Source of the DNA: JBCAXA01 sp038534295
Lineage (GTDB): Bacteria > Pseudomonadota > Gammaproteobacteria > Steroidobacterales > Woeseiaceae
Assembly: GCA_038534295.1 (NCBI GenBank)
Contig: JBCAXA010000002.1
Span: 1 to 64,000, forward strand
DNA: 64,000 bases
Direction: 5' to 3'
The notes beneath the pieces were generated by a model. That model saw only the letters and a list, made by a program, of their open reading frames with translations. It had not been told where the DNA came from and ran no database searches. A program made the position numbers and the translations under genes. This document shows positions 40,040 through 49,500 of the stretch, one piece after another; position 1 is the first letter of the stretch; each line of letters begins with the position of its first letter.

Positions 40040-41069
40040 GCCGTCCGGTTGGCTGGCCGAGCTCTGGCTACCGCTGAGTCCGCGTGGCGGCTTAGCCGCC
40101 GTTCTCGCCTTCGCGTTGCTCACTTGGCTCGCTCAAGCGGCCGGCCTGCTGGGTATTTTTCTTGCGTGGGTCTTGTTGTTCGGCTTCGCTCGGCATCTCA
40201 TTGATGTGCTCGTTGCACGGGCCGAGGCACGGCCCTGGCCGGTGCCTAGCGCGGAGTCGTTCAATCCTTTCCATGAAGCATGGCGGTTTCAAATCGCGAT
40301 CTTGGCATTTGCAACGCTGGTCGCAGCGCTCGTACTGCTCGCCGGCGGCTTTTGGCAAAAGCTGGCTGCAGCTGTTCTTTTAGGCGCGTTGCCGGCCAAC
40401 CTCGCGCTCGCCGCCGTGCAGGCCAACCCATGGCGCTGGTTCGATTTGCCGGCGGTTTGGCGTCTCATAACGAAGTTGGGCGTCGACTATCTCGTACTGC
40501 TTTCGTTCTGTATCGGCATCGTCGTTTTGGCGTTGTTTGTGATCGGTGACGTGTCGCGGCCGCTCGGCCATGTCGTCGAAACGTATGCGCTGGTGTTTGC
40601 GTTCTCATCCGTTGGCGCGCTGCTGTATCGATCGCGTGAGCGCCTTGGGCTCGATGTGCGCCGAGCGCCGGAGAAAATGGCCGAGCGCGCCGACGCTCGG
40701 GTCGCGAAGCGCTGGCAGGATTCGCTGCAGCTTGGCTATCACTATTTCAGTCGCGGCAATGAGACCGGCGGGCGCACCGTGCTGCGCGATCTCATGCAGG
40801 GCGAAAACGAATCGCCGGAGTTGATCAGTTGGCTCGTCGGGGAAATCTCGCAGTGGGAAAATCCGCGCCCGCTGCTACTGTTGGCGCCGCGGGTAATCGA
40901 ATTGCAGCTCGAACGCGGCAACCAGGCGGACGCGTTCTTCGTACTCGAAATGTGTCTCGAACGCGATGCGGTGTTCACCCGTCAGTTTCGCAACCGTCGT
41001 GAGATTGCGGACGCAGCGTCCGCTGCGGGACGCCTTGATCTTGCGGACGCGCTGCTGGGATCGCTCTAG
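40020..41069 (+). CDS. Integral membrane protein of unknown function
   Basis: A 349-aa protein with about five or six hydrophobic helices in the N-terminal 210 residues (for example GLAAVLAFALLTWLAQAAGLLGIFLAWVLLFG and LGVDYLVLLSFCIGIVVLALFVIG). A soluble, helical C-terminal domain (about 215-349) has a helix-repeat look reminiscent of TPR bundles (WQDSLQLGYHYFSRGNETGGRTVLRDLMQGE; LLLLAPRVIELQLERGNQADAFFVLEMCLE). I do not recognise the family. GTG start at 40020 within yidD (20-bp overlap), suggesting coupled translation of sufE-yidD-this gene. Confidence 0.75.
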   Translation: MTNRAYEPSGWLAELWLPLSPRGGLAAVLAFALLTWLAQAAGLLGIFLAWVLLFGFARHLIDVLVARAEARPWPVPSAESFNPFHEAWRFQIAILAFATLVAALVLLAGGFWQKLAAAVLLGALPANLALAAVQANPWRWFDLPAVWRLITKLGVDYLVLLSFCIGIVVLALFVIGDVSRPLGHVVETYALVFAFSSVGALLYRSRERLGLDVRRAPEKMAERADARVAKRWQDSLQLGYHYFSRGNETGGRTVLRDLMQGENESPELISWLVGEISQWENPRPLLLLAPRVIELQLERGNQADAFFVLEMCLERDAVFTRQFRNRREIADAASAAGRLDLADALLGSL

Positions 41070-41081
41070 CCGCTCGTTGTC

Positions 41082-41489
41082 TCAGGCGGCGCCGCTGGCG
41101 GCCCGCGCCAAGCGAACATTGTCGCGGTGCGCGAGGATCAACAGCACCGAGCCGGCAATGTTGATGATCGACTCGAGCACCGGGCCCAGCATGTGATGGC
41201 CGACCGTCGCCGCGAACGTGACAATGAGCAAACCGATACCGCCTCGAAACAAAATGCCGCGATTCTGATGACGACGGTAGCCGACCCCAAAGGCGATTGC
41301 GCTGATCGGCAATAGGGCTAGCAACAGCACTTCGTGGAAGTGCTGATCGACGGCAAATAGGCCACCCAGAAGGTGGCTGCTGACGAGCAGCACGGGAATG
41401 CTGATGCAATGCACGATGCACAGCCCCGACAAAGCCACGGCGAGGCGGTCGGCATGCGCGTTGTAACGTTGCGCGAGGCGGCTTACCAT
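41082..41489 (-). CDS. MerC-domain inner membrane protein
   Basis: A 135-aa protein with four predicted helices and a CxxxC pair in the first (LSGLCIVHCISIPVLL), the hallmark of MerC-like proteins. MerC of mercury operons moves Hg(II) across the inner membrane. The many chromosomal copies in gammaproteobacteria lie, like this one, outside mer operons, and their role is unclear. The ATG at 41489 is used; the frame is open 60 bp further up but that part overlaps the control region. Divergent from the Trm112-like gene. Confidence 0.8.
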   Translation of the reverse strand: MVSRLAQRYNAHADRLAVALSGLCIVHCISIPVLLVSSHLLGGLFAVDQHFHEVLLLALLPISAIAFGVGYRRHQNRGILFRGGIGLLIVTFAATVGHHMLGPVLESIINIAGSVLLILAHRDNVRLARAASGAA

Positions 41490-41516
41490 CGGCTCGATTC
41501 GGGGCGTTGCGCGGAA

Positions 41517-41531
41517 CGATATACTATATCG
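41517..41531. promoter_or_regulatory. Perfect palindrome in a divergent control region
   Basis: CGATATA-C-TATATCG, a perfect 7-bp inverted repeat with a single-base centre. It lies between the divergent MerC-like and Trm112-like genes (28 bp from one start and 41 bp from the other). It contains TATACT, a plausible -10 hexamer for the plus-strand gene. It may be an operator or just a symmetric promoter core. Confidence 0.4.
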
Positions 41532-41571
41532 CAGCCCTGCATGCGCCAACGCTTTTTGTTAAGAAAATCAT

Positions 41572-41832
41572 ATGAATCAACAACTTCTTGACGTTATCTG
41601 CTGCCCGGCGACACACAAGGCGCTAGAGCCCGTGTCTGAACGGACCTTGGGCGCGCTGAACCGGGCTATTGAGCGTGGCGCCGTCAATACTCGTGATGGG
41701 CGCGCCGTCGCTACCGCGCTGGACGGCGGTCTCGTGACAGTCGATGGGCGTATTCTCTACCCAATCGACGACGGGATCCCGGTGCTCCTTGAGAGCGAAT
41801 CTGTGTTGCTCGCGCAACTGGATGGAATGTAG
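41572..41832 (+). CDS. Trm112-family protein
   Basis: A small zinc-ribbon-like protein (86 aa) with N-terminal LLDVICCPATHKALE and C-terminal LVTVDGRILYPIDDGIPVLLESE, the two halves of the Trm112 domain. In E. coli YcaR is the equivalent. Eukaryotic and archaeal Trm112 proteins activate methyltransferases; the role in bacteria is not settled. About 25 residues (RTLGALNRAIERGAVNTRDGRAVAT) are inserted between the halves relative to the ~60-aa YcaR. ATG start. holA follows about 60 bp later. Confidence 0.85.
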   Translation: MNQQLLDVICCPATHKALEPVSERTLGALNRAIERGAVNTRDGRAVATALDGGLVTVDGRILYPIDDGIPVLLESESVLLAQLDGM

Positions 41833-41892
41833 TCATTTTGTGCGCTATGGACTGGCCCGTGCCCAAGTCCTTGGTTACTATCACCGCATGCG

Positions 41893-42942
41893 TTGCCGAA
41901 TAGCGCCCTGTTGAAGCTGAGATCCGACCAGCTTGCCGCGTCCACGGCCAAGTCCCTGAGTCCGGTCTATTTGCTCAGCGGCGACGAAACCCTGCTTCTC
42001 AACGAATGTGCGGACACCGTTCGCGCCGCCTGTCGCGCCGCGGGCTACACCGAGCGTGTATTGCTGAACGTTGATCGCAGTTTTGACTGGCGCGATCTCA
42101 ATGCCGAACTGGCGGGTATGTCGTTGTTTGTCGAACGGCGGCTCATCGAGCTTCGCATGGCAACTGTGAAGCCTGGCAAAAAGGGTCAGGAAGCCCTGTT
42201 GAGCGCTTGTGAGAATCTCCCCCCAGACACCGTGCTGCTGATTCAGGCGCCGCGACTCGACAAGACCGTCCTCAAAACAGCGTGGGTCAGCGCCGTCGAG
42301 CGTGCTGGCGTACTGGTACAAGTCTGGCCCATTGACGACAGTGAATTCTCGACCTGGGTCGCCGCACGCATGCGCCAGCGCGGCTTAGCGCCGGAGCGCG
42401 ACGCTGTGCTTGCTTTTTGCGCTCGCGTCGAGGGCAACTTGCTGGCGGCCGCCCAGGAGATCGACAAGCTTTGGCTGCTGAACGGCGAAGGTCCGCTCAG
42501 TGCCGAAACGGTCGCGGAGCAAGTTGGCGACAACGCTCGCTTTAATGTTTACAAGTTGGCCGATACAACGCTGGCCGGTCAGCACCGTAAGGCCTTTCGC
42601 GTATTGCGCTCGCTGCGTCTCGAGGGCGTAGAGCCGGTATTGCTGCTGTGGGCACTAGGACGCGAGATTCGCGCGCTCTACGCAATCCAGGTTGCGGTAG
42701 ACGGTGGCGCCGATGTTGGATCGGCGATGAAAAAGGCCCGCGTGTGGGGGCAGCGACAGGGGCTCGTGCGCGGCGCGCTGGCACGCCATGACACCGCCTC
42801 GTTGGCCGAATTGCTGGTCGCGACTGAGCGGGCCGATCGCGCCGCGCGCGGCCGCGGACAGGTCGACGTATGGGATCACATTACCGGGATCGTCTTTGCG
42901 CTGGCCGCCGGTCGAGAGTCGACCGTTCGAGGTGCAGCGTGA
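41893..42942 (+). CDS. holA: DNA polymerase III subunit delta
   Basis: HolA (349 aa) is the clamp-loader subunit that opens the sliding clamp. Family landmarks: LSPVYLLSGDETLLLNE near residue 22, the WxAAR-like FSTWVAARMRQRGL in domain II, and EGVEPVLLLWALGREIRALY in the C-terminal domain. The start is unsettled: TTG 41893 or TTG 41911 (MKLRSDQL, which aligns better with E. coli MIRLYPEQL). No ribosome binding site decides it. It begins a run holA-nadD-rsfS-rlmH that in most gammaproteobacteria directly follows leuS-lptE. Confidence 0.93.
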   Translation: MPNSALLKLRSDQLAASTAKSLSPVYLLSGDETLLLNECADTVRAACRAAGYTERVLLNVDRSFDWRDLNAELAGMSLFVERRLIELRMATVKPGKKGQEALLSACENLPPDTVLLIQAPRLDKTVLKTAWVSAVERAGVLVQVWPIDDSEFSTWVAARMRQRGLAPERDAVLAFCARVEGNLLAAAQEIDKLWLLNGEGPLSAETVAEQVGDNARFNVYKLADTTLAGQHRKAFRVLRSLRLEGVEPVLLLWALGREIRALYAIQVAVDGGADVGSAMKKARVWGQRQGLVRGALARHDTASLAELLVATERADRAARGRGQVDVWDHITGIVFALAAGRESTVRGAA

Positions 42943-42951
42943 GGCGTCGTT

Positions 42952-43599
42952 TTGGCTGATTCCGTTATGGGTGTATTCGGCGGCACATTCGACCCGATTC
43001 ACTTTGGCCATTTACGAACTGCACACGAACTCCTGAAGGCCTTGTCGCTCTCCGAGGTGCGCTTCCTGCCGTGTGGTTTGCCGCCACATCGGGCGCGACC
43101 CGTAGCGAGCGCACCGGAACGCCTCGCGATGGTTGGCGTGGCCCTCGAGGGCCAACAAGGTTTCGTGCTAGACGATCGTGAGCTCGAACGCGACGGACCG
43201 TCATATTCAGTCGATACCCTGGAGTCGTTAAAACAAGATTTTCCGGACACCGCCCTTTGCCTGATCGTCGGCATGGATGCGTTCCTAGGTCTGCCGCGCT
43301 GGCACCGTTGGCAACGTATCGTCGAACTTGCCCACATCGTTGTTGCCCATCGTCCCGGCTGGCGCGTCCCTTACCGCGGCCCGCTCGGCGAGATACTGCG
43401 GGAACGACGTTCGCGGCAACCACAGGAACTGCGTGGTGTCGACGCGGGTCGTATTTATGTGCACCCGGTCACCCAGCTCGAGATCTCCTCGACCGAAATC
43501 CGCGATCTGATTCGCTCTGGCAACGACCCCAGGTTTTTGTTGCCGGAGAAGGTCAGGGAGCGCATTAGCCAAAGCGGCTGTTATTCACGTTCACACTAG
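42952..43599 (+). CDS. nadD: Nicotinate-nucleotide adenylyltransferase
   Basis: NadD (215 aa) makes deamido-NAD from nicotinate mononucleotide and ATP. Motifs: GGTFDPIHFGH (residues 10-20; the HxGH nucleotidyltransferase motif), the PxxxPPH loop (LPCGLPPHRAR) and ISSTEIRDLI near the C-terminus. TTG at 42952 has GAGG 7 bp upstream and is preferred; ATG 42967 is the alternative and also leaves the motifs whole. 9 bp after holA. Confidence 0.95.
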   Translation: MADSVMGVFGGTFDPIHFGHLRTAHELLKALSLSEVRFLPCGLPPHRARPVASAPERLAMVGVALEGQQGFVLDDRELERDGPSYSVDTLESLKQDFPDTALCLIVGMDAFLGLPRWHRWQRIVELAHIVVAHRPGWRVPYRGPLGEILRERRSRQPQELRGVDAGRIYVHPVTQLEISSTEIRDLIRSGNDPRFLLPEKVRERISQSGCYSRSH

Positions 43600-43610
43600 C
43601 GAGGTACATA

Positions 43611-43979
43611 TTGTTGACTCACTCCATGCAAACTCCGGTAGACGTTAAGGCACTCGTGCTCGAAGCGCTGTCGGATCGCAAGGCACGCGACATCGTTGCA
43701 CTGGACGTTACCGAAATCACCACCATTGCCGATCACATGATCCTTGGAAGCGGCACATCCGATCGTCACGTCAAATCCATTGCGGAACACGTGGTACAGA
43801 TCCTGCGTGACCATGGCGTCAAGGCCGGTGGGGTAGAAGGCGCTGATCTTGGTGAATGGGTGTTGGTTGATATCGGTGACGTAATAGTTCACGTCATGCA
43901 GCCGCGTGTCCGGGAGTTCTACAATCTGGAGAAGCTCTGGGGCATCAACGAGGAGCTTCAGGCCGTCATCGAACACTAA
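43611..43979 (+). CDS. rsfS: Ribosomal silencing factor RsfS
   Basis: RsfS (122 aa) binds L14 and blocks subunit joining under starvation. The core DIVALDVTEITTIADHMILGSGTSDRHVKSIAEHVV and GEWVLVDIGDVIVHVMQPRVREFYNLEKLWG is canonical. The start is decided by the RBS: GAGG at 43601-43604 is 6 bp before TTG 43611 but 21 bp before the first ATG (43626), so TTG initiation is likely. Its target, L14, is encoded at 6148-6516. Confidence 0.94.
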   Translation: MLTHSMQTPVDVKALVLEALSDRKARDIVALDVTEITTIADHMILGSGTSDRHVKSIAEHVVQILRDHGVKAGGVEGADLGEWVLVDIGDVIVHVMQPRVREFYNLEKLWGINEELQAVIEH

Positions 43980-44021
43980 GCGTCGCCGCGACGCGCCCTA
44001 TACGGCTAGGTCCTCACCGAC

Positions 44022-44477
44022 ATGCATGTTCGTTTATTAGCGGTCGGTGCCCGCCAACCGACTTGGGTCCGCGACGCCGTCGATACCTACGTTCAGCGTC
44101 TGCCGCGGGCCTGGCGCTTCGAGGTGATCGAAATCGATGCTGGCAAAGGTGCCGCGGCTACGCCGCAGCGTCAGGGCCAGCGCTTGCTCGGTGCGCTTGG
44201 TGCAGGTGAAAGGCTGGTGACGCTCGCTGAGGACGGTCGCGCCCTGGCTAGCGCCGAATTCGCAGCGCAACTCGATCGCTGGCTCGGTGATGGCGTCGAT
44301 ATCGCTCTCGCGATCGGCGGCGCTGACGGTCTGAGCGCCGAGGTCAGAGGACGCGAGTTTTTCTCTTTGTCGCTATCGGCGATGACGCTACCGCACGCCC
44401 TGGCTAGGGTGCTGCTCGTTGAGCAACTGTACCGGGCTCATACGCTGTTATCGGGCCATCCGTATCACCGCGCGTAA
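44022..44477 (+). CDS. rlmH: 23S rRNA pseudouridine1915 N3-methyltransferase
   Basis: RlmH (151 aa) is a SPOUT-fold methyltransferase acting on the 70S ribosome at pseudouridine 1915. The knot region IGGADGLSAEVRGREFFSLSLSAMTLPHALARVLLVEQLYRAHTLLSGHPYHR is typical, with the conserved GHPYHR end. ATG start; 42 bp after rsfS. maf starts 14 bp later. Confidence 0.95.
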   Translation: MHVRLLAVGARQPTWVRDAVDTYVQRLPRAWRFEVIEIDAGKGAAATPQRQGQRLLGALGAGERLVTLAEDGRALASAEFAAQLDRWLGDGVDIALAIGGADGLSAEVRGREFFSLSLSAMTLPHALARVLLVEQLYRAHTLLSGHPYHRA

Positions 44478-44491
44478 CCTTGAACGACACA

Positions 44492-45091
44492 ATGAAAAGA
44501 CTGATCTTGGCTTCAGCATCGCCCCGCCGCACGAGTATCCTCCGCGGACTCGACGTTTCGCACGACGTCGCCGCCGCCGATATCGACGAGTCCAAACATG
44601 CCAATGAAACGCCGGAGCACTACGCACTGCGCATGGCGCGCGAGAAAGCGTTGTGCGTGCAGTCGAGAATCGGTGACGACAATATGGCCGTGATGGGCGC
44701 GGACACCGTGGTGAGTTTAGACGGTGTCGTCTTTGGCAAGCCCGCGAATGAAGCGGAGGCGGTGGCCGCACTGACCGCGCTGGGCGGTCGCGAGCATCGG
44801 GTGATTTCGGCGCTTGCGCTTGCTTGTGGGCGTGACCTTGCGACCCGAGTCGTTGCGTCGACGGTGCGTATGCGACCGATAGCCGATGCCGAGGCGAAGA
44901 GTTACTGGGCCACCGGCGAGCCCACCGACAAGGCGGGCGGCTATGCCATTCAGGGACGTGCCGCCGCATTTGTCGAATCCATCGATGGCAGCTACTCGGG
45001 CATCGTCGGTTTGCCGGCGTATGAGTCACTAGCGTTGTTGGCAACGGTTGGCATCACGCCGGGTTGGCTAAGTGGAGCAAACCATGGGTGA
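44492..45091 (+). CDS. maf: Maf-family nucleoside triphosphate pyrophosphatase (YhdE-type)
   Basis: A 199-aa Maf protein, a house-cleaning pyrophosphatase. It has the N-terminal LILASASPRR (residues 4-13), GADTVVSLDGVVFGKP with the catalytic acid, and the KAGGYAIQGRAAAFVESIDGSYSGIVGLP core. The YhdE subgroup hydrolyses dTTP and UTP. Neighbours rng and yhdP match the E. coli yhdE-rng-yhdP order. ATG 44492 is chosen; a TTG 12 bp earlier is possible. The stop overlaps the rng start region by 8 bp. Confidence 0.94.
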   Translation: MKRLILASASPRRTSILRGLDVSHDVAAADIDESKHANETPEHYALRMAREKALCVQSRIGDDNMAVMGADTVVSLDGVVFGKPANEAEAVAALTALGGREHRVISALALACGRDLATRVVASTVRMRPIADAEAKSYWATGEPTDKAGGYAIQGRAAAFVESIDGSYSGIVGLPAYESLALLATVGITPGWLSGANHG

Positions 45092-46553
45092 GGAACTGCT
45101 GGTCAATGTAACGCCGCGGGAAACGCGCGCTGCGCTGCTCGAGTCGGGCGTACTGCAAGAGATATTCATTGAGCGCGAAGCGCGCCGTGGCTTTCTCAGC
45201 AACATCTACAAAGGGCAGGTGTCGCGTGTTTTGCCGGGCATGCAGGCAGCATTCATCGACATCGGTTTGCAGCGAACCGGCTTTTTGCACGCGTCGGATA
45301 TCAGCATCACCGCCGATGGCGAAGCGGCGCCAGACAACGGCGATGATGTCGATATTCGCAACCTGGTGCGCGAAGGCGGTCCGGTGCTGGTACAAGTCAT
45401 CAAGGACCCGCTGGGTACCAAGGGCGCAAGGCTGACGACGTCGGTGACATTGCCGTCCCGTTACCTGGTCATGATGCCCGACAAGCCGTCGCTCGGTGTG
45501 TCGTCGCGAATCGACGATATCGAGGAACGCGAGCGGCTGCGCAGCACCATGGAGCTGTTGGTGCCCGACGATTGCCCGCACGGATTTATCGTCCGGACCG
45601 CGGCTGAGGGTGCTCCGCTCGAAGCACTGAACGCCGACATGATGTTTCTGACCCGGCTTTGGGAAGCGATTTGTAAAGAGGCCGAAGGCGGCGAAGTACC
45701 GCGATTGGTGCACGATGATCTGCCGCTTACGGTTCGCGTCCTGCGAGACCTCGTAAGCGCAGATATCGAACGCATTCGCGTCGACTCGGAACCGGCCTAC
45801 GAGCGTATGAAGCGATTCGCCTCGATGTTTCTGCCAGAGATGGAGCCGATCATCGAGCACTACAAAAGCCGTCGACCGATTTTCGACCTATACGGTGTTG
45901 AAGATGAGATCTCACGCGCGCTGCAGCGCCGCGTCGAATTGAAGTCGGGTGGCTACATCATCGTTGATCAAACCGAAGCCATGACGACGATTGACGTCAA
46001 TACAGGCGGCTTCGTCGGCACTCGAAATCTCGAGGACACGATCTATCGTACCAATCTCGAAGCCGCCGTCGCGATCGCTCGTCAGCTGCGTCTGCGCAAT
46101 CTCGGCGGCATCATTATCATTGATTTCATCGACATGAATGACGCCGAGCATCGCGAACAGGTGATGGCGCTGCTGGATCGGTCACTGGCCCAGGATCACG
46201 CCCGCTATCAAATCATGCCGGTGTCGAATCTCGGTCTTGTCGAAATGACTCGCAAGCGCACGCGCGAAAGCCTGGAACATGTGCTCTGTATGCCTTGTCC
46301 AAGCTGTAAGGGCAGCGGGTCCGTACGCACTCCCGAGACGGTTTGCTACGAGATCTACCGCGAGATTTTGCGCCAGCATCGGCAGTTCACCTTTGACGAA
46401 CTGCTGATCCTGGCACACCAGGACGTCATCGAGCTGTTTCTCGACGACGAATCGGCGGCTTTGGCCGAGCTCGAGGACATTACCGGCAAGCCGATGCGGC
46501 TGCAGGCGGAGTCGCTGTACAAGCAACACCAGTTTGACGTCGTACTGATCTGA
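45084..46553 (+). CDS. rng: Ribonuclease G
   Basis: RNase G (489 aa, the same length as E. coli) processes the 5' end of 16S rRNA and degrades some mRNAs. S1 domain near residues 35-125, then the catalytic region with D304 (TTIDVNTGGFVG) and D347 (IIIIDFIDMND) coordinating magnesium, and the zinc-link CPSCKGSG. The start is ATG 45084 (MGEELLVNVTPRETR), which matches the E. coli start; a GTG at 45072 adds only four residues. yhdP starts 2 bp after the stop. Confidence 0.97.
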   Translation: MGEELLVNVTPRETRAALLESGVLQEIFIEREARRGFLSNIYKGQVSRVLPGMQAAFIDIGLQRTGFLHASDISITADGEAAPDNGDDVDIRNLVREGGPVLVQVIKDPLGTKGARLTTSVTLPSRYLVMMPDKPSLGVSSRIDDIEERERLRSTMELLVPDDCPHGFIVRTAAEGAPLEALNADMMFLTRLWEAICKEAEGGEVPRLVHDDLPLTVRVLRDLVSADIERIRVDSEPAYERMKRFASMFLPEMEPIIEHYKSRRPIFDLYGVEDEISRALQRRVELKSGGYIIVDQTEAMTTIDVNTGGFVGTRNLEDTIYRTNLEAAVAIARQLRLRNLGGIIIIDFIDMNDAEHREQVMALLDRSLAQDHARYQIMPVSNLGLVEMTRKRTRESLEHVLCMPCPSCKGSGSVRTPETVCYEIYREILRQHRQFTFDELLILAHQDVIELFLDDESAALAELEDITGKPMRLQAESLYKQHQFDVVLI

Positions 46554-46555
46554 CT

Positions 46556-49500
46556 ATGCCTCGACTGCTTCGCATCCTGTTGCGCTGGCTCGGCTATTTC
46601 GCTGCAACCCTGGTGGTGCTGCTGGCGATAGCGGTGGGTTTATTCCGGCTATTGGTGCCGGAGCTGCCCGAGTACCGCGAGGATATCGAGCGGCGCGTCA
46701 GCGAAGCGATCGGTCTCGACGTACGCTTTGCGGGACTCGACGCGCGCTGGCGTCTGCACGGTCCGGAACTCATCGGTACGGCGGTCGTCGTGACCGAACC
46801 GATCGAGTCCGCCGAAGTGCTGAGCGCCGAGCGTATTGTCGTTGGCGCGAGCGTGACGCGGCTGATATTTGATCGGCGCATCGTCATCAACCGATTCGAG
46901 TTCGAGCAGGTCGATATTGATGTCGCGCGCGATGAAAACGGTGCGTGGCGGCTCGGTGCAACGAAAGTGGACGACCTGCTCGCCTCGATGCGCGGCTCTG
47001 GCGACGATAGCGGCGCGCTGCCGTTGGCCGTCAGCATCGACGATCTTTACGTTCACTACCGCGATCCCAACGCTCGGCGCGATCGCTCCGAGATTCTTGT
47101 GCCGCATCTCGAATGGAGCAGCAATCGTTCGTCGGCATCGCTAACGGCAGAACTTGCGCTCGCAGACGCCGGCGGTACACCGCTCAGCCTCACGGTCGAT
47201 CGCGAAGCGGCGGACGCACCGTGGAACCTGTATTTGAACGCCGTCGACACGGACTTCGGCGCCTATCTGCGGACGCTACCGGCCGCATGGCCGGTCCCGG
47301 ACACGGGCTTTGGCACCTTAGAGCTGTGGTTGACGTTGGGTGGTAATCGCGCGCTCAGCGCCAGCGCGAATGTCGATCTGAGCGATGTTGCCGTGCCGCT
47401 ACCGGGCGAGGCGGCGCCAATCGCGGTTGGTATCAAGGGACACGCCGAGTGGCAGGACAACGATGAGGCGCTGTTGGTCGGGTTCGATATCGATTCGCTG
47501 GCCGTTCGCGACTCGACCTGGCCCGCGACCCGCGGTGAGCTGCGGCTCGGCCGTACCGATCGCGGCGATCTCACGCTGAAGCTGAGCTACCTGCGATTCG
47601 ACGACCTCATGGTGTTCGCCGATTGGTTGCCCGACGAATGGCGCGAACAAGTCGTCAGTGCGTCGCCTCAGGGTGACTTGATTGATACCGAGCTCGAGGT
47701 GTCCGGTTGGTCGAACAGTGAGTTGCTGTACTCGCTGGACAGTCGTTTTCGCGACCTCACGTGGCAACCGGTGTACGGCGTGCCTGGCGTCTCGGGTTTA
47801 TCGGGCCAACTCTCGATGGACCGGGCGAGCGGTCGCCTAGGACTGGACATGGGTGCGTTGACCGTAACGGACCCGCGGCTGTTTCCGGCACCGTTGGATT
47901 TCTCGGCCATCGACGGCTCGTTGAGCTGGACCCGCAGCCGACAGGGACTGACCTTGATCGGCAACGCGTTGCGACTGCGCTCGGTCGCGTTCGAAGCTGA
48001 ATCGGATATCGAACTGATCGTGCCGGAGGCGGCGACTGACGTCAGTATCGACCTAGCGACGCGTTTTACCGTCACGGACCTCAATACGGCCCGCGATTTC
48101 CTGCCGCGCGGCGTGATGAAGGCACCCCTGCAGCGCTGGTTCGACGACGCACTGATCGCCGGTCGACTAGAAAACGGCGAACTGAACCTGTCGGGTCGAC
48201 TCGCCGATTTCCCGTATCGCGACGGCAACGGTCGCTTCGAAGTGAAAGCCGTCGTTACCGATACGACGCTCCAGTTCGCGCGAAACTGGCCGGCGGCGGA
48301 GGTCGATTCGGCCGATATCTCGATGGTCGGACTCAGGCTCTTCTCTGACCGCAATCGAGGCAACCTATTGGGCAACCCAACGGAGAACGTTCGCGTCGAA
48401 ATCGCCGATGTCACTGAGGGCGTGTTGACCTTAGTCGCTAATGCATCGACGCGCGTGCCGGACGGGCTCAACCTCATTCGCAACTCGCCGATCCGGCAGG
48501 TTTTTGGCGATGCGATCGAGCGTGTGTCCGGTGATGGCCAAATCGACTACAGCATCGATGTGGTCTATCCGATCAAGACCAAAACAGACTGGACCATCGA
48601 CGCCCGCATCGGGACACCGGGCGCCGAGCTTGCGCTCGCGCCGATCGAGCAGCGCCTGACCGAACTCAACGGCGAGGTGCTCATGACCCGCGACAGCTTG
48701 AGCTCGAACGAGCTGCGCGGCGTCTTGCTCGGATCGCCGATCGCAATCGAGTTACTGAGCGGAGACCGCGAAGCCGGCTTGGCGGCGCTCGCGGTAATCA
48801 ACGGCGCCGTTAGCGCCGACGGCCTGCGTGCCGAGATCGGCGGTGCAGCGCTAGACCGGCTCGAAGGTCAGGCCGATTATCGGGCGACGGTGCGCTTCCC
48901 ATCTCGCGAGCGACAGGATGCCGCTCTGTCGATTCGACTGGATTCGGATTTGGAAGGCCTTGGCGTGAGCGCGCCATATCCACTCGGCAAATTCGCAGAC
49001 GCCGCGCGCCGCTTGCAGGCGGATGTCTCGTTTCCGGCAGAAGGACGTATTGACCTCAGCGGCGAACTCGAGGAGACCGGGTCATGGCAGCTCGAGACCG
49101 CGACGATCGATGGCGTTTTTACCGTAGAACGCGGCCGATTGACCGTCGGCGAACGGCTATCCGACCTGCCGTTGAGCGACGGCCTTTGGGTTGACGGGCG
49201 CATTGAATCGCTGCGTGTCATCGCCGGGCTCGACTTCGTGCAATCACTGGATCTCCCTACCGGCGCGGCGCCGGTACTGCGAGGTCTGCGCTTCGAGGCC
49301 GATGAAGTCTTCGCGTACGGCCAGCGTGTCGCCGACGCTGTGCTGCAAGTCGATCGCAATCCGCGCGAGTGGTTGATTCAAGTAACCGCGCCTACCGCCG
49401 ACGGCGCGATATTCGTGCCTATCGACCTCGAATCCGGTGATCCGATCGTGCTGCGGATGAACAAGATGCATCTGATCGAAGACGACCCGGAAAGCAGCGG

